A DNA stretch of 64,000 bases from 2-12-FULL-35-15 sp036386835 (GCA_036386835.1 DASVUX010000034.1:62001-126000), one strand, 5' to 3'. Numbered from the stretch's first letter, positions 43,621 through 52,903 are shown. Numbers and translations are program-made. The notes: generated by a model from the letters alone, not told the origin.

Positions 43621-44523
43621 CTAATGGCCACCGGTGACTGATGCCTCCGCTACCTGCAGAACTTCATAATTGGCAGTGTTGTATATAAATGCTACAACAT
43701 GGCATTGATCTTCATCACAAGGGTTGCCAAGGTAAGAGGCCGGTAATGTATAAGTGTAATTCTTGGTAATAGTAGCGTTTGGTGTTATGCTTCCGTTAAC
43801 AAGCGATTCACCCCAGGTGCCGTTCACATTGGCACGAAGCACGTGCTGGTGAACGTAATCCGGCACATGCGTGGAACCATCAAGCTGCCAGTCAACAATG
43901 CTGTCCTGTGTGATCATGACAACCAGGCTGTAGGAGCCGCTTAACAATGTATCGCTGAGGAATTGTGATGCTACATTGATGCCCAGGCTGCGTGTTGACG
44001 CGTTATAGGTGTTTGTGATCTTAACATCTGCGATTGGCTCCAGTGCGAGCAAAGAGGCAACTTCGGAAGACCATGAACTATAACTTTTTACATGAGCGGC
44101 TGATGTGGCATCATAATCTTTCCTGTTTATCATACCGTTGGGATTCCCGATGTTGGAAACCCCGAAATAGGCTGAACCGTCATAGGCTGTTCCTGCAGCA
44201 GTTCGGAAATCAACGAGGTATGAGCCGGCGGGGGCACCTGCCGGGGTGGTTGGTGACGCAAAGAAACCCGCATGCACGGCAACAACAACAACCTTGTCGC
44301 CAAACGTGGTCTTTAACTGGTTGGCTGCTATGGCAGCCTGGGGGCAGGCAGTGCATTTATGACCGGTATAATCTTCAACAAGAACCCTTCTCACGTGAAC
44401 AGTAGTGTCACCGGGCCCACCGCCAGGATTTGATTCTATGGTCTCATTCGGGTTGGATACATAATCGCATGATTGAACGATCAGGGATGCGAGAAAGTAA
44501 AGTAACAATAAATATTTTTTCAT
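43621..44523 (-). CDS. Omp28-related lipoprotein with thioredoxin-like CxxC
   Basis: A 300-residue lipoprotein. The lipobox IVQSC places the lipidated cysteine at residue 19. The Omp28 family region starts with VLVEDYTGHKCTACPQAA, whose Cys57-x-x-Cys60 sits where the thioredoxin-fold active site is expected. Omp28 was named in Porphyromonas gingivalis as an outer-membrane protein of uncertain function. It is the last gene of the TlpA-DUF6029-Omp28 unit, 10 bases after the barrel gene, and ends at a strong terminator. A role in thiol chemistry of surface proteins is inferred from the CxxC and neighbours. Confidence 0.88.
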   Translation of the reverse strand: MKKYLLLLYFLASLIVQSCDYVSNPNETIESNPGGGPGDTTVHVRRVLVEDYTGHKCTACPQAAIAANQLKTTFGDKVVVVAVHAGFFASPTTPAGAPAGSYLVDFRTAAGTAYDGSAYFGVSNIGNPNGMINRKDYDATSAAHVKSYSSWSSEVASLLALEPIADVKITNTYNASTRSLGINVASQFLSDTLLSGSYSLVVMITQDSIVDWQLDGSTHVPDYVHQHVLRANVNGTWGESLVNGSITPNATITKNYTYTLPASYLGNPCDEDQCHVVAFIYNTANYEVLQVAEASVTGGH

Positions 44524-44533
44524 TTTTCAAAAA

Positions 44534-46243
44534 TTAAAAGCTGCTTGTGACGGTAAGCGTTACACCATTTGATGCAGGAACATTCCTGCAAACTCCGCCT
44601 ACACAAAAGATCCCGGCCCGTTGTTTTCCGTACGTCAGTTCGATCCTGTTCGCGTTCTTAATATAACCTGCACTCACGTTATAATAATGATAACGTTCAT
44701 TTGAATGATTATTTCCGAAATTCCACTGGTCACCTACGGCAACGTAAATATTGCTGTTGAATGTATATTCAAGAAGTCCGTATGCCCAGTCCTGGTGGTC
44801 CTGCTCCGTAAACATGCCCTGGAGCTCAAGCCGGATCGCGCTTTCAGTTTTTAATTTATAAGTAATATCGGCAACCACAATAGTTGAAAAGACCTTTCCG
44901 TCTCCCGGTTTCTGGATCACATCCTTGTTATAAAACTGATTTGAGTAGATAAGCGTACTCTTGATCTTCTTTCCGAACTTTTGGTTGACCTCAACATAGA
45001 ACTCCCTGAAAAGCCGCCTGTTATCCACTGCAGTAGTATTCCCCAAATAGCCTTCACGCCTGTTTGTTAATGAAGCCGGCAACCAGCTTTTAACTTTATA
45101 ACCTGTTCTCAATGTATCTGTTACAGCGTCATAACGAAAAGTGTCGAGCGCATCAGAACCTGAATAGTTGACAACTATATCCAGTTTATACTTTGGTTTT
45201 TTGATCACTTTGTAACTGACTTCGGCAGAGAACTGCGTTTCCCCGTTCGGTTGAGATGAATACGGGTAGAAGGCAAGAAGGTTGTAAGTGTGCTGCTTAT
45301 TCAGTGCAGGGACATAATTCAGTAACTGGGTTGTAAGCTGTGCATTCCTGTCCGAACGGAAACTCATATTGTCAATATGAGAACCGGCAAGCGAAAGGGA
45401 AAATCCTTTCTGGGCATAGCTGGCCTGCACCAGGAGTGCTTCCCCGGGTTTGTAAATAAATTTATTATCGAGAGAAGGGTCATTGATCTTCTGGGCGTAT
45501 TCTGTATTAAGACTGAAATTATTCCTGGAGATCCGCAGTCTTCCCGCTGATGTACCTACATTCTGTGGCAATACAAGTGCAGGATCTTTGTCCTCCTGGA
45601 ATTTGCTGACAAAGCTCCCTCCAACAGATACCACCAGCTTTTTGTCAGCCAATTGCTTGATGGCCTCATTCAGCTGGATCTCCCCGTCAAACCCGCGGAC
45701 AAGGCCGCTGTTGTTTTTCAGGTCAAGCCTTTGTTTTCCGATGAGGCCTTTTAGATAAACCCCTTTTACAGGAACTGCTTTTATTCTTACCCCATCAAGT
45801 GCATTGTCCAGTCCCAGGTTCCGTTCTTCGTATGTTCTCAGCGACAACCCGTTTCCGAACTGCTCGTAAAAACTTCCCACTGTAACTTCCAGGAAATCGG
45901 ATTTGTAGGTAGCGTAACGATAAGAGATGCCTGTGCCCTGGAATGCTGCCGGGTAGCCTTGCAGTCGGTTAAGATAGCTTTCATACCGCACTCCCGCAGT
46001 GAACTTCCCTTTGGTATAGATCAGGTTCATAAAGCCGTTAAAAAGCATCTTTTCAGGAACCTCCGCAGCTCCGATGGTGGAGTCAGGAACATAATACTGG
46101 GCTGTGGATTGGAAATTTCCATGAATATCCCCAAGGTCCATCGTTCCGAGGTTGTTGAGCAACTGTGCAACAGAAACGTTGCTGATAAGCGTAAGCCCGC
46201 AAAAGAAAGCGGCAACTATGATCTTTCTGAAATGTTTTTTCAC
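44534..46243 (-). CDS. DUF6029-like outer-membrane beta-barrel protein
   Basis: A 569-residue exported protein with a signal peptide (about 1-26, ISNVSVAQ) and a long run of amphipathic strands rich in Tyr, Phe and Asn ending in TVTSSF, with a C-terminal Phe as in outer-membrane barrels. It resembles proteins annotated as DUF6029 in Bacteroidota. It is embedded between tlpA (18 bases upstream) and the Omp28 lipoprotein gene (10 bases downstream), so it is very likely a functional partner of these thioredoxin-fold proteins. Mechanism unknown. Confidence 0.8.
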   Translation of the reverse strand: MKKHFRKIIVAAFFCGLTLISNVSVAQLLNNLGTMDLGDIHGNFQSTAQYYVPDSTIGAAEVPEKMLFNGFMNLIYTKGKFTAGVRYESYLNRLQGYPAAFQGTGISYRYATYKSDFLEVTVGSFYEQFGNGLSLRTYEERNLGLDNALDGVRIKAVPVKGVYLKGLIGKQRLDLKNNSGLVRGFDGEIQLNEAIKQLADKKLVVSVGGSFVSKFQEDKDPALVLPQNVGTSAGRLRISRNNFSLNTEYAQKINDPSLDNKFIYKPGEALLVQASYAQKGFSLSLAGSHIDNMSFRSDRNAQLTTQLLNYVPALNKQHTYNLLAFYPYSSQPNGETQFSAEVSYKVIKKPKYKLDIVVNYSGSDALDTFRYDAVTDTLRTGYKVKSWLPASLTNRREGYLGNTTAVDNRRLFREFYVEVNQKFGKKIKSTLIYSNQFYNKDVIQKPGDGKVFSTIVVADITYKLKTESAIRLELQGMFTEQDHQDWAYGLLEYTFNSNIYVAVGDQWNFGNNHSNERYHYYNVSAGYIKNANRIELTYGKQRAGIFCVGGVCRNVPASNGVTLTVTSSF

Positions 46244-46261
46244 ACTGTGAGTGAATCAAGA

Positions 46262-46780
46262 TTAGTTAACTTTTTCCCCTTTGGCTATTTTTCTGAGTGC
46301 TTCAAGCAGGTGTTCCTCATCTCCCTCGGCATAAGAGTTATGCTGCCAGACGATGTTTCCCTTTCCATCAATAATGAATGTATGAGGAACATTGTTTACG
46401 TTCATGGCGCGCTTGAAATCCGAATTCTCATCGATGTAGATCTCATATTCCCAGCCTTTGCTTTTAACATCAGGGCCTACTTTGGTAGCACTCCTTGCAT
46501 CATCTATTGACACGGCAATAAGTTTAACACCTGTTTCTTTCTGCCATTCGCTGTATTGCTCTGCTATAGCATCAAGCTCTTTCTTGCATGGTTTGCACCA
46601 GGTCGCCCAGAAGCTGATAATGATTGGTTTTCCGTCATTTACGATCTTGGAAGTATTGAATGTTTTTCCGTCAATTGTTTTTACATCCACCGCGGGAATC
46701 GGGCTTCCTGAATTATTCTGTGCAATTGTAACCGCAATGGATGCGGCCATTATTGCAAATGACAAAAAGATCTTTTTCAT
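46262..46780 (-). CDS. TlpA-family periplasmic thiol-disulfide protein
   Basis: A 172-residue thioredoxin-fold protein exported by a signal peptide (about 1-20, IAVTIAQ). The active site is WCKPC (61-65), preceded by IIISFWAT. The FAINGV-type central insert and the cis-proline segment NVPHTFIIDGKG are typical of TlpA/ResA. Such proteins reduce disulfides outside the cytoplasm, for example in cytochrome maturation or in surface proteins. It leads an operon with the DUF6029-like barrel and the Omp28 lipoprotein, which suggests that its clients or partners are in the outer membrane. Confidence 0.92.
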   Translation of the reverse strand: MKKIFLSFAIMAASIAVTIAQNNSGSPIPAVDVKTIDGKTFNTSKIVNDGKPIIISFWATWCKPCKKELDAIAEQYSEWQKETGVKLIAVSIDDARSATKVGPDVKSKGWEYEIYIDENSDFKRAMNVNNVPHTFIIDGKGNIVWQHNSYAEGDEEHLLEALRKIAKGEKVN

Positions 46781-46817
46781 AAGGATGATTGAGTGGTTAA
46801 AGATATGTAAAAAAATA

Positions 46818-46859
46818 AATCAGCAGTGGTTGTCAAAAAACAGACCAGAACTGCTGATT
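46818..46859 (-). terminator. Rho-independent terminator of the secreted Omp28-like gene
   Basis: AATCAGCAGT (46818-46827) pairs with ACTGCTGATT (46850-46859). On the minus strand the stem is followed by TATTTTTTTA. It separates the secreted Omp28-like gene from the tlpA unit. Confidence 0.75.
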
Positions 46860-46877
46860 CATTTTAATCAATATTAT

Positions 46878-48779
46878 TTATTTACTGATAGAAACTCTTT
46901 TGGTAATTAGGTCCTTGCCTACCTGCAGGCTAACAAAATATAAGCCGTTGCTCAGTGATGAAGCATCGAGTAAATAGTTTTGTTCACCCGCACTCATGTT
47001 TCCGAGGTTCCTGTCCAGAACAGCCTGGCCAATGGCATTTGTAACCTTAATAGTAACATTTGCAGATTCTGCAAGTGTAAAGCTTACAGTTGCATTGTCA
47101 GTCATCGGGTTAGGATAAACAGTTACGTTGTTTGAAGCACTTTGCTCATCGATACCAACTGAAAGCCCTGAAATGTTAATGTCATCGATATAGGCGTTGT
47201 TGCCGTATTCGCTGGTTGCTACAAACTTCAGCATTACATTCGATTGACCCGCAAATGCTGCAAGGCTTACATTCTCACTTCTCCATTGTCCCGCGTTAGA
47301 AGGAGTGAACGCACTGGTTGTAGACGCAGTTGTCGCCAGTACACTTCCTGCCTTATTGTAAACGGTAGTCCATGAAGATCCGCAGTTAGTCGATACTTTC
47401 ACTTCTATTTTATCTGAATAGGTAGAGTTGTATTGAGCATGCGCAACACTGAACGTTAAATTTACACCTGAAGCATTTGTAAGGTCAAGGTTCTTTGCAT
47501 AGAATTCATCAACATTACCCGCAGTACTGTTGTAAAAATCGATCTTGGAGCAAGCTGTTGATGCAGCGAATCCGCCTGCTGTAGTTCCTCCGGATCTTCT
47601 TGTCCATGTTGGCCCGTTATCAGGATTGCTGATGAACCATCCTGCAGGAGGAAAAGTAGTCAGCTGGAAGCCTTCCATCAAAGGTGATGTGGAGCCTGCC
47701 CCGATGATAGTAAACGATTTTACAGTTTGATTGTTAGCCCCGTCAAGGTCCATGGTGCCATTAGGATTGCTTGTATAGCTTGTGAAGGTGTGATTTCCTG
47801 CAGTAACCGTTTGAGCAGGAAGAGTAATAGTTGCAGTCGCACCTGAAGCAAGTGAACCTGTCCATGGAATCGTAGAAACAGTTCCTGCATCTATTTTATA
47901 GTTTACATCACACGATGTTAAAGTGTTTGTTCCGAAATTTTTTATCGTAACAGTCGGTGTAAACGATGTTGCACACTGGTAAACAGGGATACCTGTAAGT
48001 GCGCTGGTACCGATATCTGTGGTTATTGGCTGCGGAACGCTGTATGCAGCCTGCTTAACAGATTTGTTTCCGTCATCCTGGATAAAGGCAACAATCCCGA
48101 TTTGCGCTTTGCTGTATATGTATGCAGGCAGTGCTCTTGCGAAAGTGAGTGTCTGGGTCTGGTTGTTTGTCCATGTGGAAGGAAGTGTCGTTCCTGCCGC
48201 AGAAGGGTACATCTTTCTCATTACATTAAAGAACTCTGTTTCACCATTGGTTCCCGGAGGGGTTGCAAAATTTATAGTTTCTTCAACCATTACAACATGC
48301 CCTTTTAAAGTGCCGACTGATGTAAACGCCTGCGAAGCAGTGATCACGCAATTGATAAAGATGGAATCGTAATCAGCTGAAAAGGTATGTGTAAGATTAA
48401 TTGTAAATGGCGAAGCAACAGCATATTCATTATTGATCACGGTTTGTGTGATTGCAGATGGCGCACCGCTTCCAATAACAACACCGTCCTGGCGTACATC
48501 AGGTACACCCGAAACGGAATAATAACTTACACGTGATGAAACATCTCCCGGGTTTTGTGTGTTCATAGGGTCAGTGCCCGGCCAGTTGGTCTGGTATTTA
48601 ATCGAGACTGCTTTGGCAGTATTAGCCGAAAGCAGGGTATTGAATGCGGGGTTTTGTGAAGCACATGGTCCGCAGGACGCCTGTGTGAATTCTTCTTCCA
48701 GCACAAGACGCTGGGACTGGCCTAATGCGACAGACCCAACTGCCAGGATACCGCTTAATAGTAATGTAGATTTTTTCAT
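46878..48779 (-). CDS. Secreted Omp28-like protein with type A T9SS sorting domain
   Basis: A 633-residue exported protein. The signal peptide is about 1-20 (GSVALGQ). An Omp28/thioredoxin-like N-terminal domain opens with LEEEFTQASCGPCASQNPAF, with Cys36-x-x-Cys39. A CARDB/Ig-like segment lies at about 250-350 (VTIKNFGTNTLTSCDVNYKID), and a jelly-roll, MAM-like domain at about 365-545 (GFQLTTFPPAGWFI, YIDDINI). The C-terminus (VTVYPNPMTDNATVSF, ITKRVSISK) is a type A sorting domain. Thus the same CxxC fold found in the lipoprotein at 43621 is here exported by the type IX system. Separate transcription from the tlpA unit is indicated by its own promoter and terminator. Confidence 0.9.
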   Translation of the reverse strand: MKKSTLLLSGILAVGSVALGQSQRLVLEEEFTQASCGPCASQNPAFNTLLSANTAKAVSIKYQTNWPGTDPMNTQNPGDVSSRVSYYSVSGVPDVRQDGVVIGSGAPSAITQTVINNEYAVASPFTINLTHTFSADYDSIFINCVITASQAFTSVGTLKGHVVMVEETINFATPPGTNGETEFFNVMRKMYPSAAGTTLPSTWTNNQTQTLTFARALPAYIYSKAQIGIVAFIQDDGNKSVKQAAYSVPQPITTDIGTSALTGIPVYQCATSFTPTVTIKNFGTNTLTSCDVNYKIDAGTVSTIPWTGSLASGATATITLPAQTVTAGNHTFTSYTSNPNGTMDLDGANNQTVKSFTIIGAGSTSPLMEGFQLTTFPPAGWFISNPDNGPTWTRRSGGTTAGGFAASTACSKIDFYNSTAGNVDEFYAKNLDLTNASGVNLTFSVAHAQYNSTYSDKIEVKVSTNCGSSWTTVYNKAGSVLATTASTTSAFTPSNAGQWRSENVSLAAFAGQSNVMLKFVATSEYGNNAYIDDINISGLSVGIDEQSASNNVTVYPNPMTDNATVSFTLAESANVTIKVTNAIGQAVLDRNLGNMSAGEQNYLLDASSLSNGLYFVSLQVGKDLITKRVSISK

Positions 48780-48876
48780 TTATCTGGGTTTAAGTTATTA
48801 ATGAATTATGAGGATAACGAATTTAATTAAAATTTTCATCTTTAACAATGAAGATTACTAAATAAATAATTCATTT

Positions 48877-48906
48877 CAAAAGTAATCTACCCTGATCCCC
48901 AATCAA
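48877..48906 (-). promoter_or_regulatory. Candidate promoter of the secreted Omp28-like gene
   Basis: On the minus strand, TTG (48906-48904), 19 bases, TACTTTTG (48884-48877), about 97 bases before the ATG, giving a long leader. Confidence 0.5.
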
Positions 48907-48971
48907 TAATCAATTGAATTTACTATTAGCATTTGAAGGAGATGTTTTTATTAATTATTTAAATAAATTAA

Positions 48972-48979
48972 TATATTTG
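48972..48979 (+). promoter_or_regulatory. Candidate -7 box (TATATTTG) of the paralogue B gene
   Basis: TATATTTG lies 23 bases before the ATG at 49003. The upstream region is A/T-rich, with only a TTT word where -33 should be. Confidence 0.45.
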
Positions 48980-49002
48980 ACAGGTAATTACTTTAGTAGT
49001 CG

Positions 49003-50529
49003 ATGAAAACATCTGATAATCTCTTCAAGCTGATAAAGTCCTTGAGCAAGTCGGAAAAGGGATATTTTAAAAAGTATGCGAATTTCCACGTCCGCAATGA
49101 ACAGAACAACTATACAAGGATCTTTGATGCAATTGATCTTCAGAAAGAGTACGATGAAAAAAAACTTCTGAAAAAATTCCGGAATGAGCGGTTCATTAAC
49201 CAGTTTGCGGTTGCCAAGAATTATTTGTACGAAATGGTGCTTGAAAGCCTGGAGGCTTACCACAAGAATTCAACTACCGAGATCAGGAGTATCTTAAACC
49301 GCATTGAGATTCTCGTGGATAAAGGCTTGTACTCACAGGCTAAAAAGCTGTTGAAGAAGGTCAAGGAAATGGCGATCCTTCATGAGAAGCTTACCTATAT
49401 TCCTGAGATCAACCTGATGGAGCAAAGCATTTATAAGATGCATTATGATGTGGGTGACCTGCGGGATAATTCCGACAAGCTTATTGAAGAAATCGAGGTC
49501 TGCGCAATGAAGATCCGCAATCTTGCCGAGTATGAAAGCCTCAAGAACCGGTTGTATTTGCAGAGGATTGAAACAGGAGTGCTGAGGAACGAGGAGGAAA
49601 TGAAAAGTTACGACTGGCTTCTGCGATCCCCTTTATTGAAAAATGATAAACAGGCCCTTTCGGTGAATGCCAGGATCCTTTACTATGAGTTATTTGCAAG
49701 CTATTACAGCTATATTGAGGATTCTCAGAAGTGTTATGAATTCTCATCGCTGCTTATCCGTTTGATCGGGGAGAATAAGGAAGTGATCGAGACCAACGTG
49801 AACTTTCCTACGCATTTTCTTTACAGGCACAGTGTTCAGTGTTATAATACCGGAAAATATCATGAGGCGCTGGAATACATTTCAAAAATGGAGGTGCTGA
49901 AAGTTAAAAGCGATGTGCAGAAACTGAATATTTTATTAAAAGCATATAATACAAAGCTGAATGTATATTTCAAAATGGGAAACATGAAGAAATGCCTTCA
50001 GCTAATCCCGGAAATAGAATCCCTCCTGGAAACAAGCAAAGATTCTGACAAGCTTTTAAAGGAGGTTATTCAGTGGCAGGTGATCTCGCTGCTGATGATT
50101 GCCGAGCAATACAAGCCTGCCCTTAAATGGCTGGTAAAAGTTAATCTTTCAGAGGTTTCAAACATCCGGCAGGACCTGGAATGTATCGGCAGGATCATGG
50201 AAATAGTGCTTCATTATGAGCTTGGGAAAACCGATATCATGGAGTATCGCCTGAAATCGACTTACCGTTTCCTGGCATCAAAGCAAAAGATGTATCAGCT
50301 GGAAAAGATAATTCTGAGTTCGATCCGGAAGCTTATCAATGTAAACTCAAAGGAAGAGTCGATCGCCTTCTTTAAACAGCTCCGTGCAGCCCTGGAGCCT
50401 GTTGTGAAAGATCCCCTGGAAAGTAAATTCCTGGTGTATTTCGATATTATGTCGTGGCTGGATAGCAAGATCGAAAAGAAAAAATTTGAAGAAGTCGTTA
50501 AAAGCAAGCTGAAGCCCCTCACCGTTTAG
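49003..50529 (+). CDS. Uncharacterised 508-residue helical (TPR-like) protein, paralogue B
   Basis: Full-length paralogue of the protein at 10323-11873, function unknown. Shared landmarks are LIKSLSKSEKGYF near the start, then an NNY..(I/L)F.A(I/V)D segment, an AK..LY...L(E/D)SL(E/D)A(Y/F)H segment, a TYRFLASK/THRYLSTR segment near residue 425, and KDPLESKF with a SWLDSKI tail. It has no signal peptide or membrane span, is rich in Lys, Glu and Leu, and appears entirely helical with repeat-like helical pairs. Spacing to the next gene is 97 bases with a separate promoter, so it is probably transcribed alone. Confidence 0.85.
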   Translation: MKTSDNLFKLIKSLSKSEKGYFKKYANFHVRNEQNNYTRIFDAIDLQKEYDEKKLLKKFRNERFINQFAVAKNYLYEMVLESLEAYHKNSTTEIRSILNRIEILVDKGLYSQAKKLLKKVKEMAILHEKLTYIPEINLMEQSIYKMHYDVGDLRDNSDKLIEEIEVCAMKIRNLAEYESLKNRLYLQRIETGVLRNEEEMKSYDWLLRSPLLKNDKQALSVNARILYYELFASYYSYIEDSQKCYEFSSLLIRLIGENKEVIETNVNFPTHFLYRHSVQCYNTGKYHEALEYISKMEVLKVKSDVQKLNILLKAYNTKLNVYFKMGNMKKCLQLIPEIESLLETSKDSDKLLKEVIQWQVISLLMIAEQYKPALKWLVKVNLSEVSNIRQDLECIGRIMEIVLHYELGKTDIMEYRLKSTYRFLASKQKMYQLEKIILSSIRKLINVNSKEESIAFFKQLRAALEPVVKDPLESKFLVYFDIMSWLDSKIEKKKFEEVVKSKLKPLTV

Positions 50530-50563
50530 GCTGACCGATTCCTAATAATTAATTTTATTAAAA

Positions 50564-50594
50564 TTGTGTTTTGTGTAACTATCGTGTATATTTG
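50564..50594 (+). promoter_or_regulatory. Candidate promoter of the secreted protein gene at 50627
   Basis: TTG (50564-50566), 20 bases, TATATTTG (50587-50594), 32 bases before the ATG: a close match to the Bacteroidota consensus. Confidence 0.6.
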
Positions 50595-50626
50595 TAAGTA
50601 TAGAAACCATTCCAAAATTTATATCA

Positions 50627-51412
50627 ATGAAAAAAATCTTTACTTCAGTTTTCACAATTGCATTCGCGTCTTTTGGTTTTGGACAGAGCCTCCATATTTA
50701 TGATAGCGGTGTAGATGTTACAAACACACATATTTACGACTCTATCTCACCATTTAATACAACTACTCAGTCTCTTGATCTTACCATCCATGATCTGGAG
50801 CTCCATAACGTTACCCCGAATACTGTAAGCTATAAGGTGAACAGAACGATCCTGAATGCACCTGCATCAATGGGGAATCTTTATTTCTGTACCGGAACTC
50901 AATGTTATTCACCTCAGTCGGCAACTACCTGGACACCGGGCGGTGCTCCGTTGACGCTTGCAGGTAATGCCACATTGCCGAGCGGTCCCGGAACTTACGG
51001 AATCGCTGCGCATTATGATGCAGACACGCTTGGTACAAGCATCGATGTACTATACCGTGTTTACAACACTGCCGTTGCCGGTGATACCGCTTATGTTACG
51101 ATTCATTATATTGGCGTGGCTACAGGAATCACTGAAAGCGCAAAGCTGGCAGGAGGAAATATTTCTGCAGCATACCCGAACCCGGCAAGCTCACTTGTTT
51201 CTATTAAGTATGACATGAACCAGTATGCAGAGAACGGTAAAATTAGTTTTTACGACATGCTTGGTAAAAAAGTAAAAGAAGTTGTTCTTACTGAGAAGCA
51301 GGGGGTGGCAAAAGTGGATGTTTCTGAATTAAAGTCAGGGATCTATTTCTATTCATTTCTTGTAAATGATAAAGCGGTAGCAACCAAGAAACTGGTTATC
51401 AGCTCAAAATAA
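50627..51412 (+). CDS. Small secreted protein with type A T9SS sorting domain
   Basis: A 261-residue exported protein. The signal peptide ends near residue 20 (SFGFGQ). The mature region of about 21-170 is a single beta-rich domain without a family I can name (contains CTGTQCYSPQSATTW and TAYVTIHYIGVATGI). The last 80 residues (ISAAYPNPASSLVSIKY, YDMLGKKVKEV, GIYFYSFLVN, KKLVISSK) are a textbook type A sorting domain. A strong terminator follows 21 bases after the stop. Confidence 0.88.
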   Translation: MKKIFTSVFTIAFASFGFGQSLHIYDSGVDVTNTHIYDSISPFNTTTQSLDLTIHDLELHNVTPNTVSYKVNRTILNAPASMGNLYFCTGTQCYSPQSATTWTPGGAPLTLAGNATLPSGPGTYGIAAHYDADTLGTSIDVLYRVYNTAVAGDTAYVTIHYIGVATGITESAKLAGGNISAAYPNPASSLVSIKYDMNQYAENGKISFYDMLGKKVKEVVLTEKQGVAKVDVSELKSGIYFYSFLVNDKAVATKKLVISSK

Positions 51413-51433
51413 ATTTTTCAATCAAATCATATT

Positions 51434-51466
51434 AAAAAGCCAGCATTACCCAAATGTTGGCTTTTT
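51434..51466 (+). terminator. Rho-independent terminator between two secreted-protein genes
   Basis: AAAAAGCCAGCATT (51434-51447) pairs with AATGTTGGCTTTTT (51453-51466) with one G-U pair and a 5-base loop ACCCA. It ends only 12 bases before the next ATG. Confidence 0.85.
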
Positions 51467-51478
51467 AATTTCTCCCAT

Positions 51479-52903
51479 ATGTATAGGAAAATATTCCTTT
51501 TTCTGTTCTCCATTCCATGGCCGCTGATGGCCCAGGATGCCTATTTCGAAAAGGTTTATGGTACGCCAGGGAATGACTTTTCACGTTCAGTTAAACAGCT
51601 GGAAAGCGGGAGCATCTATGTGCTTGGGAACTCTGATTCAGGCAATATCGGGACAGTGGATATTTCAGTGACTAAACTGGATGTTCAGGGAAATGAGATC
51701 TGGACGAATTATTACGGTACCGTGAACAACGATAATGCATTTTATCTCAATACATGCGCAGACGGCAGCTTTGTGCTGGTTGCTGAAACCGAAAGCGGGC
51801 CCAATGACCTGGATATACTGATCTATAAGATTGATACAGCCGGGGCCGTAATATGGAGCCGGTCATTTGCAAGCCCGGTAAATGAAACCCCGAAATATAT
51901 CGAAGAGCTGAGTTATGGTGGCTACATTTTATGCGGTACTCAAAATGACATTGGTGGTTCGAATGATATTCTTGTTGTAAGGCTTGATACTGCCGGGAAT
52001 TATGTGTGGCATACCAATTATGGCCGGACTGATAATGAATACTCAGACATGATCCACCAGGTTGGGAATGAATTTATTTTAACGGCTGATACAAGGAGTT
52101 ACGGTGCAGGCGGATACGATGTAATCCTTTATCGCCTTGATTCACTTGGGAATGAAATATGGTCACATACTTATGGTGACTCACTACAGAATGGCTGCCA
52201 GGGTTTGTTGCTCGTATCTGACGGCAACTACCTGTCATATGGTGAAACTGAGATCTTTCCATTTTCACCGTATGATTTTTACCTGGAGAAAATAGATTCT
52301 TCGGGGGGCAGCATCTGGCGCTATACCTATGGCGGAGCAGGTTCGGATGCCATCTTCTCGGTAAAAGAAGATGATAACGGAGATTTTATCTGTACCGGCT
52401 ACAGCAATAGTTATAACGGCATGGGGCCGGTGGACCTGGTGATCTTAAAAGTGAGCGCGAATGGGATCTTTCAATGGAAGCAGACTTATGGCGGTGCTGG
52501 GATTGATATAGGATTTGAGATCATAAAAGCAAATGATAATGAGGGCTTTATAATTACAGGTCAGACTTACAATGGGTCGGATGAATATTATCTTTTGAAA
52601 CTGGATGAAAACGCTGAGATCATTGGGGTGCCGGAAATAACGAATAAGAATTTTGTTTCGGATGCTTTTCCTAATCCGGCAGCTGCAGACGTCACCATAA
52701 GATATAGTCTGGAGGATGTTGCAGGTGCAGTATTTGTTTTAACTGATATCACCGGGAGAAAGATCCGTGAGGCCAGGCTTGCCGCAAGCGAAGGCATGAT
52801 CAGTTTAGATATATCCGGTGTTTCCCCCGGAACTTATCTTTACTCGGTAGGCTCAGAAAAAGGAGTGTTAGTGACGAAGAAATTAATGATCCTTCACCGG
52901 TGA
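51479..52903 (+). CDS. Secreted repeat protein with type A T9SS sorting domain
   Basis: A 474-residue exported protein. The signal peptide ends near residue 19 (WPLMAQ). Residues of about 20-380 contain roughly seven repeats of about 50 residues with the pattern W...YGG.G.D......DDG.(F/Y)(I/L)..G.(T/S), resembling the delta-60/SBBP-type beta-propeller repeats. The tail (VSDAFPNPAAADVTIRYS, GTYLYSV, TKKLMILHR) is a type A sorting domain. The ATG is only 12 bases after a terminator, leaving no room for a separate promoter. Its last 21 bases overlap the convergent sirtuin gene. Confidence 0.88.
   Translation: MYRKIFLFLFSIPWPLMAQDAYFEKVYGTPGNDFSRSVKQLESGSIYVLGNSDSGNIGTVDISVTKLDVQGNEIWTNYYGTVNNDNAFYLNTCADGSFVLVAETESGPNDLDILIYKIDTAGAVIWSRSFASPVNETPKYIEELSYGGYILCGTQNDIGGSNDILVVRLDTAGNYVWHTNYGRTDNEYSDMIHQVGNEFILTADTRSYGAGGYDVILYRLDSLGNEIWSHTYGDSLQNGCQGLLLVSDGNYLSYGETEIFPFSPYDFYLEKIDSSGGSIWRYTYGGAGSDAIFSVKEDDNGDFICTGYSNSYNGMGPVDLVILKVSANGIFQWKQTYGGAGIDIGFEIIKANDNEGFIITGQTYNGSDEYYLLKLDENAEIIGVPEITNKNFVSDAFPNPAAADVTIRYSLEDVAGAVFVLTDITGRKIREARLAASEGMISLDISGVSPGTYLYSVGSEKGVLVTKKLMILHR

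Noticed and set aside
45959..46510. A 183-codon plus-strand frame opposite the DUF6029-like and tlpA genes
   Set aside because: It spans two well-supported minus-strand genes and their junction, with no domain of its own.
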